Counted from the first letter of the stretch, positions 9,470 to 21,294 are shown. The stretch: DNA of 64,000 nucleotides from Pseudomonas sp. SCB32 (GCF_009189165.1 NZ_CP045118.1:2604001-2668000); one strand, 5' to 3'. Numbers and translations: made by a program. The notes: generated by a model not told the origin, from the letters alone.

Positions 9470-9611
9470 CTGCCGGTGCGCCGGCCTGGGCGTCGCGCTC
9501 GCCCTGGCGACATCCGCTGCCGCGCCGACCCGCCACTGGCCTGCCGGCCACTGGTGCATCCACGACCTGATCCGGCACCTGAATCACCTATTCATCAGTC
9601 CCGGCGGCTGA
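9447..9611 (+). CDS. Possible small secreted His-rich peptide between czcC and czcB
   Basis: A 54-codon ORF opens with ATG inside the last 23 bases of czcC in another frame and ends 38 bp before czcB. The product starts MSARRRPSCRCAG, continues LGVALALATSAAA (an n-region, h-region and Ala-rich cleavage site like a signal peptide), and leaves about 30 residues containing five histidines and one cysteine (RHWPAGHWCIHDLIRHLNHL). Layout and composition suggest a periplasmic metal-binding peptide. The ribosome site is weak (gagcgg) and the ORF is short, so it may be fortuitous. Confidence 0.4.
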   Translation: MSARRRPSCRCAGLGVALALATSAAAPTRHWPAGHWCIHDLIRHLNHLFISPGG

Positions 9612-9649
9612 CGCCCGCGCGTCGCCGCCGGACCTTCCGCGGAGTCCCC

Positions 9650-10900
9650 ATGATCAAGAGAACCCACCTTGCCGGCGCCCTGATACTGGCGTCGGTACTG
9701 GGCGTCAGCGCCTTCACCTGGCAGATCGGCGAGCGCCCGCCCGCCGGGCACCAGGACGACCCGGCCCATGCCGATGGCGAACACCACGGCGGCTCCGCCC
9801 CGGCCAGCCACAGCGAATCCGCCGGCCACGCCGACGGCGAGCACGCCCACGCCGAGTCGGCCGAACCCGAGGGCGAGGGCCTGCACCTGAGCGCCGAGCA
9901 GATCGGCGCCGCCGGCATCCAGTTGGTGACCGCAGGCCCCGGCCAGCTCGACGAAGCCTTCAGCCTGCCGGGGGAAATCGGCTTTGACGAAGACCGCACC
10001 GCCCACGTCGTGCCGCGCACGCCGGGGGTGGTGGAGTCGGTGGCGGTGGAGCTGGGGCAGAGCGTGAAGAAGGGCGCGCTGCTGGCGGTGATCGCCAGCC
10101 AGCAGGTCTCCGAACTGCGCAGCGAGCTGGCCGCCGCCCAGCGCCGGGTGAGCCTGGCGAGCAAGACCTTCGAACGCGAGCGCGAATTGTGGCGCGAGAA
10201 GATATCCGCCGAGCAGGACTACCTGCAGGCACGGCAGGACCTGGAGGAGGCACAGATCGCCCTGGCCAACGCCAGGCAGAAAACCAACGCCCTGAGCGGC
10301 GTCTCGGCTAGCGCCGGCGGTAACCGTTACGAACTGCGCGCGCCGTTCGACGGCGTGGTGGTGGAGAAGCATCTGGTGCCGGGTGAAGTGGTCAGCGAGG
10401 CCACGGCGGCCTTCACCCTGTCGGACCTGTCGCGGGTCTGGGCCACTTTCAGTGTGGCCCCGCAGGACCTGGCGCGGGTGCAGGTGGGCAAGCGGGCGCG
10501 GGTCGAGGCGGCGGACCTCGGCATGCAGGTCGAGGGCCGCGTGAGTTACGTCGGCAACCTGCTCGGCGAGCAGACCCGCAGCGCCGTGGCCCGCGTCACC
10601 CTGGCCAACCCCGACGGCGCCTGGCGCCCCGGCCTGTTCGTCAACGTGCGGGTCAGCGACCGCGCGCGGCCGGTGCCGGTGGCCGTGCCGGAACAGGCGA
10701 TCCAGGAGGTGGAAGGCAAGCCCTGCGTGTTCGTGCGCAACGCCGAAGGCTTTGCCGTGCGCCCAGTCGACCTGGGCCTGCGCAGCGCCGGCAAGGTGGA
10801 GGTGCTCGCCGGTCTCGCGGCGGGCGATCAGGTGGCGGGCGAGGGCAGCTTCGTCCTGAAATCCGAGCTGGGCAAAAGCTCGGCCTCCCACGCGCACTGA
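9650..10900 (+). CDS. czcB: Zn/Cd/Co efflux periplasmic adaptor
   Basis: Membrane-fusion subunit of CzcCBA, 416 residues, starting at the ATG preceded by GGAGTCCCC. An N-terminal anchor (residues 5-24) is followed by a flexible His/Asp/Glu-rich segment (about residues 30-75, e.g. HADGEHAHAE) that probably gathers zinc. Barrel-sandwich halves (VVPRTPGVVESVAVELGQ and YELRAPFDGVVVEKHLVPGE) flank a helical hairpin, and beta-barrel domains follow. The stop lies 12 bp before czcA, consistent with one operon. Confidence 0.93.
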   Translation: MIKRTHLAGALILASVLGVSAFTWQIGERPPAGHQDDPAHADGEHHGGSAPASHSESAGHADGEHAHAESAEPEGEGLHLSAEQIGAAGIQLVTAGPGQLDEAFSLPGEIGFDEDRTAHVVPRTPGVVESVAVELGQSVKKGALLAVIASQQVSELRSELAAAQRRVSLASKTFERERELWREKISAEQDYLQARQDLEEAQIALANARQKTNALSGVSASAGGNRYELRAPFDGVVVEKHLVPGEVVSEATAAFTLSDLSRVWATFSVAPQDLARVQVGKRARVEAADLGMQVEGRVSYVGNLLGEQTRSAVARVTLANPDGAWRPGLFVNVRVSDRARPVPVAVPEQAIQEVEGKPCVFVRNAEGFAVRPVDLGLRSAGKVEVLAGLAAGDQVAGEGSFVLKSELGKSSASHAH

Positions 10901-10912
10901 CGGGGCCCGAGC

Positions 10913-14071
<3,159 letters not shown>

Positions 14072-14077
<6 letters not shown>

Positions 14078-14158
14078 GATGGGTAGAGCCTGCGAAACCC
14101 ATCGATTCCAGGTGGCACCGGGCAGCATGGGTTTCGCTTCGCTCTACCCATCCTACGA
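14072..14158. repeat. Long inverted repeat (87 bp) overlapping the czcA stop
   Basis: Outer arms tcgtaggatgggtagagc (14072-14089) and their exact complement (14141-14158) enclose inner arms gcgaaacccat (14092-14102) and atgggtttcgc (14127-14137). This is a nested hairpin of the dispersed repeat type common in Pseudomonas. The czcA stop codon is part of the left arm. It could stabilise or terminate the czc transcript. Confidence 0.85.
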
Positions 14159-14176
14159 ATGCCGTGCCTCACCCGC

Positions 14177-14238
14177 AGGAGCGGACTCCGTCCGCGATCA
14201 GCCCCGCGCCAGGAACATCGCGGACGGAGTCCGCTCCT
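14177..14238. repeat. REP-like inverted repeat, copy 1 of the GGAGCGGACTCCGTCCGCGAT family
   Basis: Two perfect 22-bp arms (14177-14198 and 14217-14238) are separated by 18 bp. A second, slightly diverged copy lies at 49475-49541, which shows this is a dispersed family and not a private terminator. Confidence 0.88.
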
Positions 14239-14341
14239 ACAGGCGTGTCCCCTTGAGTGCAGTGATCAAGCCAAATCCATCATGCGGTCTATAGTCTTCC
14301 CGGCCATCAATGCCACGTCGCCCCACACGCAAGGAGCGCCC

Positions 14342-14713
14342 ATGTTCGACCACGTCAAATTCGGCGTCAGCGACTTCGCCGCGAGCAAGGCCTTCTTCCT
14401 CAAAGCCCTCGAACCCCTGGGTGTCGAGATCGCCTCGGAAGGCGAGCCGAGCTACGGAGTCGAACTCAGCCCCAAGGGCAAGGCCTCGTTATGCCTGTTC
14501 CAGACCGAGGAGAAACCGGCACACCTGCACCTGGCCTTCACCGCCGAAACTCGCCAGCAGGTCGATGCCTTTCATTGCGCCGCGCTGGCGGCGGGTGCCA
14601 GGGACAACGGCGCGCCGGGCCTGCGCCCGCGCTACCACGCGAACTACTACGCGGCGTTCGTCATCGGCCCGGACGGGCACAACATCGAAGTGGTCTGCCA
14701 CGCTCCCGCGTAG
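14342..14713 (+). CDS. VOC (glyoxalase/bleomycin-resistance-like) family protein
   Basis: A 123-residue single-module vicinal-oxygen-chelate protein. It starts FDHVKFGVSDFAASKAFF and ends YAAFVIGPDGHNIEVV, the usual beta-alpha-beta-beta-beta halves. AAGGAG lies seven bases upstream of the ATG. Substrate unknown; members include lyases, dioxygenases and drug-binding proteins. It stands alone between repeat elements. Confidence 0.85.
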   Translation: MFDHVKFGVSDFAASKAFFLKALEPLGVEIASEGEPSYGVELSPKGKASLCLFQTEEKPAHLHLAFTAETRQQVDAFHCAALAAGARDNGAPGLRPRYHANYYAAFVIGPDGHNIEVVCHAPA

Positions 14714-14768
14714 GGCGTAAAGCCGTTCGCGGTCATACGCCGCTACATCCGTCCCAATCCGCCCTACG
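14708..14768. repeat. Dispersed inverted repeat, cgtagggcg family, copy 1
   Basis: Arms cgtagggcg (14709-14717) and cgccctacg (14760-14768) flank an inner segment with ccgttcgcggtcatacgcc. The left half recurs as a close copy at 49638-49671. It begins inside the stop region of the VOC gene. The rest of the 290-bp gap up to the porin holds the leftward terminator at 14802-14826 and no supportable gene. Confidence 0.7.
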
Positions 14769-14801
14769 CTCAGACGATGTTTCGGGTGCGAATCCAAGCG
14801 C

Positions 14802-14826
14802 AAAAAAAGGCGCCCATTCGGGCGCC
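14802..14826 (-). terminator. Rho-independent terminator for leftward transcription
   Basis: On the minus strand, GGCGCC-cgaatg-GGCGCC is followed directly by TTTTTTT. It lies 178 bp beyond the porin stop, in the right orientation to end that transcript. Confidence 0.75.
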
Positions 14827-15003
14827 GAGTGTTCCTCTCTCTCCAAAGGGGCACGTGGAGCGCCAGAAAGAGGAGCGGTATTGCGGGGCATCACCAACCG
14901 TGGGGCGGTGATGGCTACCGTTATACGCAGCGGCGCCTAACAGGACGCTGAGCCGAAACTGACAACTCCGACATCTGCCCTACAGGCGCCATGGCGCATC
15001 GGC

Positions 15004-16341
15004 TTACATCAGCGACAGCGGGTACTCGACGATCAGCCGCACCTCGTCCAGGTCCGACTCGAATTGCGATGCGCGGGTGGTGGCCTGGCGCACGCGCAGC
15101 GAGAGGTCCTTCAGGCTGCCTTCCTGGAACACGTACTTGGCCTCGACGTCGCGCTCCCAGCGCTTCTGATCGGTGAGCGGATTGCCGTTGTCATCCTCGC
15201 GCATGTACACGCTGTTGGCGTTGGAGTAGTCGGCGTCGCTGCCGCGCGCGTAGCGGGTCATGAAGCTCAGGCCCGGCACGCCATAAGTGGCCATGTCGAG
15301 GTCGTAGCGGGCCATCCAGGACTTCTCCTTCGGCGAGTTGAAGTCGCTGTACTGGATGGAGTTGTCCAGGTAGATCGAGTCGGACTGGCGCAGGTAGTCG
15401 AAGTCGTTGTTGCCGTTGTTGCGCTGGTAGCTGAGGGTCATGCGGTGCGCGCCGACGTGCACGCCGGTGTTGGCGCTCCAGATGTTGGTGTTGAACTCGC
15501 CGAGCAACTGGCGGCCTTCGTCCTGGGACTTGTAGTAGTTGAATCCGCCGAACAGTTCTACCGACTCGGTGATCGGGAAGTTCAGCGCGGTGCCGAAGTA
15601 GTACTGGTTCCAGGCGTCCTTCAGGCGGCTGCTGTAGAGGCTGACGCTGGCGTGGTCGTTGATCGCGTAGTCGCCGCCGCCGTAGGCGAGCCAGGGCGAA
15701 TCCACCGGGCCTGCATAGAAGGTCTCGAAGCCGTCGTCCATCTGCCGCGACTGCGGCTGGCTCATCGAGTGCAGGCGGCCGCCCTGCAGGGTCAGGCCGT
15801 CGAGGCTGGTGTTCTGCAGGGTGAAGCCACGGAAGCTTTCCGGCAGCAGGCGCGAGTCGCCGTAGTGGACCACGGGTGTCTCCGGGAATACGTCGCCGAA
15901 CTTCGCCACCGTGTCCCACAGGCGCACCTTGGCCGCGCCGCCGGCCTTGGCGTAGTCGCTTTCGGTATTGCCTTCGTTGTCGGTGGGCAGCACGTCCACC
16001 GAGCTGCCGGCACCGTTGCGGCCGCCGCCTGTATCGAGCTGGAAGCCCACCATGGCGAAGGCGTCCACGCCCACGCCGACGGTGCCCTGGGTGAAGCCGG
16101 ACTCGAACTTGCCCATGACCCCCTGCGCCCAGACTTCCGAGTAGCCGTTGCCGCGCGGCGGCATGGACTGGCCCTTGCGGGCGTCGCGGTTGAAGTAGAG
16201 GTTGCGGGCGAGGATGTCCAGGCTGGCGCCTTCGAGGAAGCCTTCGGCTTTCTCTTCGGGTTGAGCCTCGGCGTGTGCGGCGGGCGAGGCGACGCCCAGG
16301 GCCAGCAGGGAGGCGGCCAGGGGGAGTTTGCGTCGGTACAT
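15004..16341 (-). CDS. OprD-family outer-membrane porin
   Basis: Substrate-selective 18-stranded porin of 445 residues. It has a signal peptide (LPLAASLLALGVASPAAHA) and then the OprD landmark region (LEGASLDILARNLYFNRD, then WAQGVMGKFESGFTQGTVG). It ends with an aromatic-poor strand (VRLIVEYPLSLM), and ATG is preceded by AGGAGC. OprD paralogues import basic amino acids, peptides, aromatic acids or sugars; which applies here cannot be read from sequence. No obvious partner gene is adjacent. Confidence 0.93.
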   Translation of the reverse strand: MYRRKLPLAASLLALGVASPAAHAEAQPEEKAEGFLEGASLDILARNLYFNRDARKGQSMPPRGNGYSEVWAQGVMGKFESGFTQGTVGVGVDAFAMVGFQLDTGGGRNGAGSSVDVLPTDNEGNTESDYAKAGGAAKVRLWDTVAKFGDVFPETPVVHYGDSRLLPESFRGFTLQNTSLDGLTLQGGRLHSMSQPQSRQMDDGFETFYAGPVDSPWLAYGGGDYAINDHASVSLYSSRLKDAWNQYYFGTALNFPITESVELFGGFNYYKSQDEGRQLLGEFNTNIWSANTGVHVGAHRMTLSYQRNNGNNDFDYLRQSDSIYLDNSIQYSDFNSPKEKSWMARYDLDMATYGVPGLSFMTRYARGSDADYSNANSVYMREDDNGNPLTDQKRWERDVEAKYVFQEGSLKDLSLRVRQATTRASQFESDLDEVRLIVEYPLSLM

Positions 16342-16706
16342 GTTGTTGCTCCTAAGGGCAGGGTGGTTGTTACCGCCTGCTGTTGTTGTTTTCGCCCAGG
16401 CGTGGCGAGGGCCTCGGGCATCGTGAAGGAGCGCGGATAACGGCTGGATGAGCTGCAGGTGACAAATCTGTCAGGTGCGGTGGCCGGGGATGACGGGCCT
16501 GGTCATTGGTGCGGAGTCGGGTCGGGCAGGGATACGGGAAATGCCTTACGCGCCCTTGACGTTGCGGTCCTACAAGGCGGCTGCGTAGCGTTCCCTTCGC
16601 CGCAGTACAGCTGTGGCCAGGTGTGGAAACCTGTGAATCTCAAGCTTAACGCCGTAGCAAAGTCAGCTCGTCCGTTATCAGGGGCGGGCCCGCTTTGGCT
16701 GTCTAT
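16342..16706. other. Intergenic region upstream of the porin
   Basis: About 365 bp. It should contain the porin promoter at its left end. No conserved coding sequence was recognised; the rightward open frame through here has no family resemblance. Confidence 0.5.
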
Positions 16707-16783
16707 GGCGGACCGTGTGAGGCGGGCTTGTTCCCGACCGGTCTTGCTTGAGATTCCGGTTTTCCACCCTTGCACGGTCCGCC
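16707..16783 (+). ncRNA. Candidate C4-like antisense RNA upstream of an antirepressor gene
   Basis: Outer stem ggcggaccgtg (16707-16717) pairs perfectly with cacggtccgcc (16773-16783). Inside are two hairpins, cggg-cttgtt-cccg (16723-16736) and accgg...ccggt (16737-16760). The RNA lies 56 bp upstream of a Bro-N antirepressor-like gene on the same strand. C4 RNAs of P1-type phages and many proteobacteria have this place and a similar stem. The assignment rests on memory of the family plus the context. The pyrimidine-rich tail cctccctttttt after the outer stem could also make it a terminator. Confidence 0.5.
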
Positions 16784-16838
16784 TCCCTTTTTTGAACGTT
16801 TCGGGTGGCGGCTTCTTGGATCAAGCAGGAAGCTCCAG

Positions 16839-17327
16839 ATGACTACCTCGATAACTTTCCCGGCCGATCACGGCCTCACGCCCCACACCTTCCAACGCCA
16901 CAATCGCCGGCTGCGCGGCCTGATGATCGAGCAGCAGCCGTGGTTCGTCCTGCGAGACGTGGCGCGGCTGACCAACAGCCACGTCACCCCGCGCATCACC
17001 CAGAAGCTCGACGCCGACCAGTTGCGCTGGGAACGGCTGGCCGGCGCGCAGGAGGATGAACTGCTGGTCAGCGAAAGCGGCGTCTACGCGCTGTTGCTGG
17101 TCTACTTCTTCCACCCGGAAAACCGCAGCCTGCGGCAGTGGTTGTGCCACGATGTGGTGCCCGCACTGCGCGACGCCCACTACGACACCCCCGGCGCGCC
17201 TCGCTACCAGCAGCGGGACATCCAGGGGCAGATGCTGTCGGTGCTGGAGTGGCAGGGCAAACAGTGGCTGCGCTTCGTCGATGCGGTGCGCATGATGGAA
17301 AGCGGAGCGTCGCACGGCCGTCACTGA
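16839..17327 (+). CDS. Bro-N domain antirepressor-like protein
   Basis: A 162-residue protein with a Bro-N (phage antirepressor N-terminal) module over about residues 14-110. Marks include PWFVLRDVARLTN, then LDADQLRW, then LVSESGVYALLLVYFF and WLCHDVVPALR. No C-terminal KilA or Ant domain is present, so it is short compared with phage antirepressors. A ribosome site (caggaa) precedes the ATG. Such solitary genes are common in Pseudomonas outside prophages. The role, by analogy, is interference with a repressor. The structured RNA upstream may control it. Confidence 0.8.
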   Translation: MTTSITFPADHGLTPHTFQRHNRRLRGLMIEQQPWFVLRDVARLTNSHVTPRITQKLDADQLRWERLAGAQEDELLVSESGVYALLLVYFFHPENRSLRQWLCHDVVPALRDAHYDTPGAPRYQQRDIQGQMLSVLEWQGKQWLRFVDAVRMMESGASHGRH

Positions 17328-17470
17328 TCGCCCTTGGTAGCGGGTCGGGCAGGGCACGTCCTGTTCGACCCAAGGTCGATGAGCAGACGACTTCTGCGCG
17401 GCGCCGAGACTGGATAGGATGCCAGCCAGACCGCAACGCGCCGCCACCCGGTGAGCGCCCTGGAGCAGCC

Positions 17471-17821
17471 ATGGCCTGGATCATCACCAAATACTTCCTC
17501 ACCGCCGGCATCGTGGTGCTGGTGTCCGAACTGGCCAAGCGCAGCGACAAGCTCGGCGGCCTGGTCGCCGCCCTGCCTATGGTGACGGTGCTGACGCTGA
17601 TCTGGCTGTACGTCGAACAGCAGAGCCAGGAGAAGATCGCCAACCACGCCTGGTACACCTTCTGGTACGTGGTGCCCACGCTGCCGATGTTCCTCGCCTT
17701 CCCGCTGCTGCTGCCGCGCCTGGGCTTCTGGCCGACGCTGATCGCCTGCATCGTCATCACCATGCTGTGCTTCGGGTTGTTCGCGCTGTTCGTGCGGCGG
17801 TTCGGGATCGAGCTGCTTTGA
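17471..17821 (+). CDS. DUF3147-family small membrane protein
   Basis: A 116-residue integral membrane protein with four hydrophobic segments (AWIITKYFLTAGIVVLVSEL, then LGGLVAALPMVTVLTLIWLY, then TFWYVVPTLPMFLAFPLLL, then WPTLIACIVITMLCFGLFAL). It matches the DUF3147 layout. GGAG precedes the ATG. A bidirectional terminator follows. Function unknown. Confidence 0.82.
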   Translation: MAWIITKYFLTAGIVVLVSELAKRSDKLGGLVAALPMVTVLTLIWLYVEQQSQEKIANHAWYTFWYVVPTLPMFLAFPLLLPRLGFWPTLIACIVITMLCFGLFALFVRRFGIELL

Positions 17822-17849
17822 CCACTGCGCTCCAGTGGCCGGGGTGTGA

Positions 17850-17881
17850 AAGAAAAAGGGACACGAAGGTGTCCCTTTTTC
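17850..17881. terminator. Bidirectional rho-independent terminator
   Basis: AAAAAGGGACAC-gaag-GTGTCCCTTTTT gives a strong stem with T tracts on both strands. It serves the DUF3147 gene from the left and the porin remnant from the right. Confidence 0.88.
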
Positions 17882-17900
17882 ATTTCCTCCGGGTTCGCGA

Positions 17901-19166
17901 TCAGAAGACGTACTGCAAACGCATGACCATGCCGTCGCCGCTGTCGTCGCCGTTCTCGTTGGTCACGTTCTCGGTGCTGGCCTTGACGTAGTTGGCGCTG
18001 ATCTTCACCGCTTCGTTGGCGTACCAGTTGACGCCCAGGGTGTGGGTGTTGCCTTCGGCATCGCCGACCTGGCGGGTGGCGGTGCTGGTGGTGACGTTCT
18101 CGTCGTCGACGGTGATGGAATCGTAGCGGTAGAAGACTTCCCAGGCGCCGGTCTGCTTGTTGGCCGGCTTGATGGTGTCGAACTTGGCGCCGTCGAGTTT
18201 GTAGACGCGCGGCTCGCCGGTGAGCGTGTAGGCGACCTGCCCGTAGTAGCCCGAGGCGTCCACATCACCCTCGGCTTCGTCGGCCTTGAGCTTGCGGCTC
18301 AGGTATTCGGCCTGGACGGAGAACGCATCCATGGCCCAGGCGCCTTCCACGCCCCATACCGAGTCGTCCTTCCAGAGGCCTTCGCTGGCGGCCATGCCGC
18401 CGAACACGCCACGATTGCCATTGTCGCCGGCGTCGCTGCCGCCATTGGTTTCGACGCCGCGCATGCCCATGCGGGGGCGGATGCGGGTATCCACGGCGGC
18501 GTCCTTGAGGTCGCGGTAGGCGAATTGCGCGACGATGTGGAGCACGTTGCCCGGCTGGTTCATGGGGGCGAACACGCCGCGCAGGTTGTAGCGCTTCACG
18601 CTGTCGCCGTCGGTGTCATCGTTGTTCTCGCTGAACACGCTGCCGGAGAGGAAGGCCATGTGGGCGCAGTAGTGCAGGCGCGCGAGCATGGTCGGCTTGG
18701 ACAGGGCGAAGCCGGGGTCGGGACGTGGGCTGTCGGGGTCCGCCAGCCACACCGTCACTTCCGCTGGCTGCTCCGGGATGCCTTCCTGGGGCAGTATCTC
18801 CAGGTTCATCGCGGCGTCCTTGCGCAGCCAGGCGATCAGGTCGCGGGCCAGGAAATCATCCAGCAGGTCGGACGGCACCGCCAGCCGTATGCGCCGGCGC
18901 CGGGTGCTGGCCACTTCCGGCGACAGGTCGCCGAATCGCTCGATCAGTGCCTGTTGCAGCGCCTTTCCGGTAGGACTCAGGAGCAGCTTGCGGTTCTCGT
19001 ACCGGAACAGCGGGCTGCCGATGCTGGCCTCCAGCTTCATGAGCTGCCTGCGCATGAGCGTGACATGCAGGTTCAGGCTACGGGCGGTTTGCCTGAAGCA
19101 GGCGCAACGGGCGCTGGTGAGGAAGATCTGCGCCAACTGGCGGTCGATGGGGAGGTGCTCGAACAT
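17901..19166 (-). pseudogene. In-frame chimera: LysR-type regulator front fused to OprP/OprO-type porin back
   Basis: One uninterrupted frame of about 421 residues from the ATG at 19166. The first ~165 residues are a LysR-type regulator: a helix-turn-helix region ([20 protein letters not shown]), then [20 protein letters not shown] and the start of an effector domain. From about genomic 18665 leftward it becomes the C-terminal part of a phosphate-selective porin ([20 protein letters not shown], then RDL, ending VMRLQYVF with the terminal phenylalanine of outer-membrane barrels). The regulator's back half and the porin's signal peptide and first strands are missing. The simplest explanation is a deletion between two tandem genes. 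Without a signal peptide the porin part cannot reach the outer membrane, so it is probably dead. The frame stays open upstream to 19412, but that stretch has no family match. Confidence 0.8.
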
Positions 19167-19725
19167 TGCTAAAAGGCTCTTAATCCTCGCAGCCGAGAGT
19201 GTTGGATTCACGGGATACAGTCGTCCCGAGCCTATTGCGCAGCGTCTAACACGGGGATCGCAGGAAATTGAGATCTTTGTAAGGTTCGGAATTCCGCCAG
19301 GGCCGTGGCCTGATATCAGCGATATGGGATCGTTCGCAAATGCGAAAAGACGCAGATTTGCATATGAGAATAGTGTTGTTCTTTGCGCTCTGATTCTGCT
19401 CGCGCAGTTCAACTTAATTCAGGGTTAATAATTTGAGGAATAGAGTTTCCTCGTCTAATGGCGTTTTAAAGGCAATTTGCCAGCTTCGGGAAGTGTTTGT
19501 CCGTTGATCGGTGTGGCGCTAGCCTAATGCATTCGCCGTGTATATTTACCAACTTCAGATATGCCTGAGAGGCGCCAGGAAATCACTTCAAAAAGCGTGG
19601 TCAACAGACCTGCGCGAGTTGTCTCTTGCTTCATTCTGCAGCTCATTCAGCTGCCTGCTGCCGCACAAGAAAGTCGTCTTTGAACGCCGTCACGTTGTTG
19701 AAATATCAATTACAGGATAGCGAAG
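19167..19725. other. AT-rich intergenic region
   Basis: About 560 bp without a supportable gene and clearly lower in GC than the flanks. It contains a hairpin, gcaaatgcg...cgcagatttgc, near 19337-19362. The composition change continues into the methyltransferase gene, which suggests the segment arrived together with it. Confidence 0.5.
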
Positions 19726-20442
19726 ATGAGCCAAGCCACCGAGTCAGCGAAGTTGGTCACGGCCAAGGACTGGGACGAAAAATGGCAGGAAATATTCAAC
19801 CTTTATCAGAATGACGTTCGCCACGCTTACTATATCGACGCTGTCCGAAAGAGACATGAGAAACGGGTGCTGGAGATCGCGGCCGGCAGCTTTCGCGATA
19901 TTGTGCAATTGACCAGGCGAGGTGTTGAGGGGCACGGTATCGACTTTTCCCCGGAGTCAGTCGCACTGGCCAAGAAGCTCTATCCTTCACTGCAGGAACG
20001 TTTTCGGGTGATGGATGCTTTTAATCTGCAGTACCCGGATAAACATTTTGACATCAGCTTCCACAACGGCTTCTGGGGTCTGTTTTCAGATGAAGAAATT
20101 GACCAGATGGCAAAGGAACAGGCGCGGATTACCAAAGGGAGGATTATCGTAACCGTACATAACGCTCATAATCAGCCGTTTGCCGATTACTTTAACTCGC
20201 AAAAAAAGATCGATCCACTGTTTAATATCCGATTCTTTACCCTGGAGCAGATGCGCGAAATCCTCGGCAAGGTCGCCCGTAAAGTGACGATCATCCCTGT
20301 TGGCAAAGGCAGTAGATGGCAAGAGGATTGGTTTATCCGCCACGGCTGGCACTATCCGTTGCTGTTGAATTGCGTTTTAAAGTTGTCCGGTACTCGCCAC
20401 ATTGAGTGCAGCGAGCGCCTGATGTGTATTGGTGAGCTGTAG
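19726..20442 (+). CDS. Class I SAM-dependent methyltransferase, AT-richer than neighbours
   Basis: A 238-residue methyltransferase with motif I (KRVLEIAAGSFRDIVQLTRR), motif II acidic end (GIDFSPESV) and a motif IV-like segment (DISFHNGFWGLFSDEEI). The glycine loop is atypical (AAGSFRD in place of GxGxG) but keeps the family pattern. Base and codon use are markedly lower in GC than surrounding genes, and no operon partner is present, so horizontal acquisition is likely. Substrate unknown; it could be a small molecule or part of surface-polysaccharide chemistry. Confidence 0.78.
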   Translation: MSQATESAKLVTAKDWDEKWQEIFNLYQNDVRHAYYIDAVRKRHEKRVLEIAAGSFRDIVQLTRRGVEGHGIDFSPESVALAKKLYPSLQERFRVMDAFNLQYPDKHFDISFHNGFWGLFSDEEIDQMAKEQARITKGRIIVTVHNAHNQPFADYFNSQKKIDPLFNIRFFTLEQMREILGKVARKVTIIPVGKGSRWQEDWFIRHGWHYPLLLNCVLKLSGTRHIECSERLMCIGEL

Positions 20443-20641
20443 CGGCATATTCGCGGCCGTAAAAAGTCCTTGTTTTCAAAGGCGCAAACGCGGCGGATCT
20501 ATCTGCTGTGCGCTATCCCTGACCCACAATGCGGTATTGGAAGTCTGTTCTCTTTGCCGTCGGACGGTTGAATCGAATGGCCGAAAAGGGCGCCGTGACC
20601 CGAATGTCGATACGGGCGACGAGACAGGCGCCCTGGCCCCT

Positions 20642-21127
20642 TCAGTTTTTCTCCGGCATTGCGGAAGAGTGGTGACTGGTAATCAGCCACTGTTGTCCGT
20701 TCCACTTGTAGGTGTACGTATAACGAGCTTTCACCTGGGCGCCCGTCTTGCCGAAGGTGAAAGTGTAGAGCCCGGCGTCAATCGCGGTATTGCAGTCAAT
20801 CTCTATCATCCGCCAGTCGATCTTGCCCACCGGCTTGTTTTCCAGGAAGTGATGGAAGTAGTCCTCCTTTTCGGCTGCCGTCACTCGCGGTTTGTTCGAT
20901 ACGGTCGCAAGAAGGACCGAGCGCTCGGCGTAGTTGGCGACGACCATGTGTGGGTCGCCGGTCTGCAGTGAGCGATTCCATCGATCGAACAAGGCCGAGA
21001 TTTCTTGCTCGCTGGTTGCCCTGCAGACCTCCGAGCGCGCTGTGTCGGACCCAGGCATCGATGAGTCCGCAGTACAGCCCGCAATAGCGAGGGTCGAGAC
21101 CACTGAAAGGAAAGTTAGCTTTTTCAT
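20642..21127 (-). CDS. SgcJ/EcaC-like (SnoaL/NTF2-fold) lipoprotein
   Basis: A 161-residue protein with a lipobox signal (TLAIAGC, cysteine at about residue 18) and an NTF2-like domain: EISALFDRWNRSLQTGDPHM, then YAERSVLLATVSNKPRV, ending YKWNGQQWLITSHHSSAMPE. This is typical of the SgcJ/EcaC family. Such proteins bind or transform small hydrophobic ligands or assemble as association domains. The lipid anchor suggests a periplasmic location. No operon partner. Confidence 0.75.
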   Translation of the reverse strand: MKKLTFLSVVSTLAIAGCTADSSMPGSDTARSEVCRATSEQEISALFDRWNRSLQTGDPHMVVANYAERSVLLATVSNKPRVTAAEKEDYFHHFLENKPVGKIDWRMIEIDCNTAIDAGLYTFTFGKTGAQVKARYTYTYKWNGQQWLITSHHSSAMPEKN

Positions 21128-21294
21128 TGTTTTGGTCTTCTGGGAGGCGAAACGGTGGGGAATGACTGCTGGTTGTGCGGCAGGGTTTCACGAGAGGTAC
21201 GACACGGAAGGCAAACCCGGGCGGTTCAGACAGTATAGGCACCGCTTCGAATCAGCCCGCTGGCATGCCGACGGCCGCTTTCACACCCACGCAG

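Noticed and set aside
19167..19412. Extended N-terminus of the LysR-porin chimera
   Set aside because: The frame is open but AT-rich, without homology. The LysR family start is the ATG at 19166.
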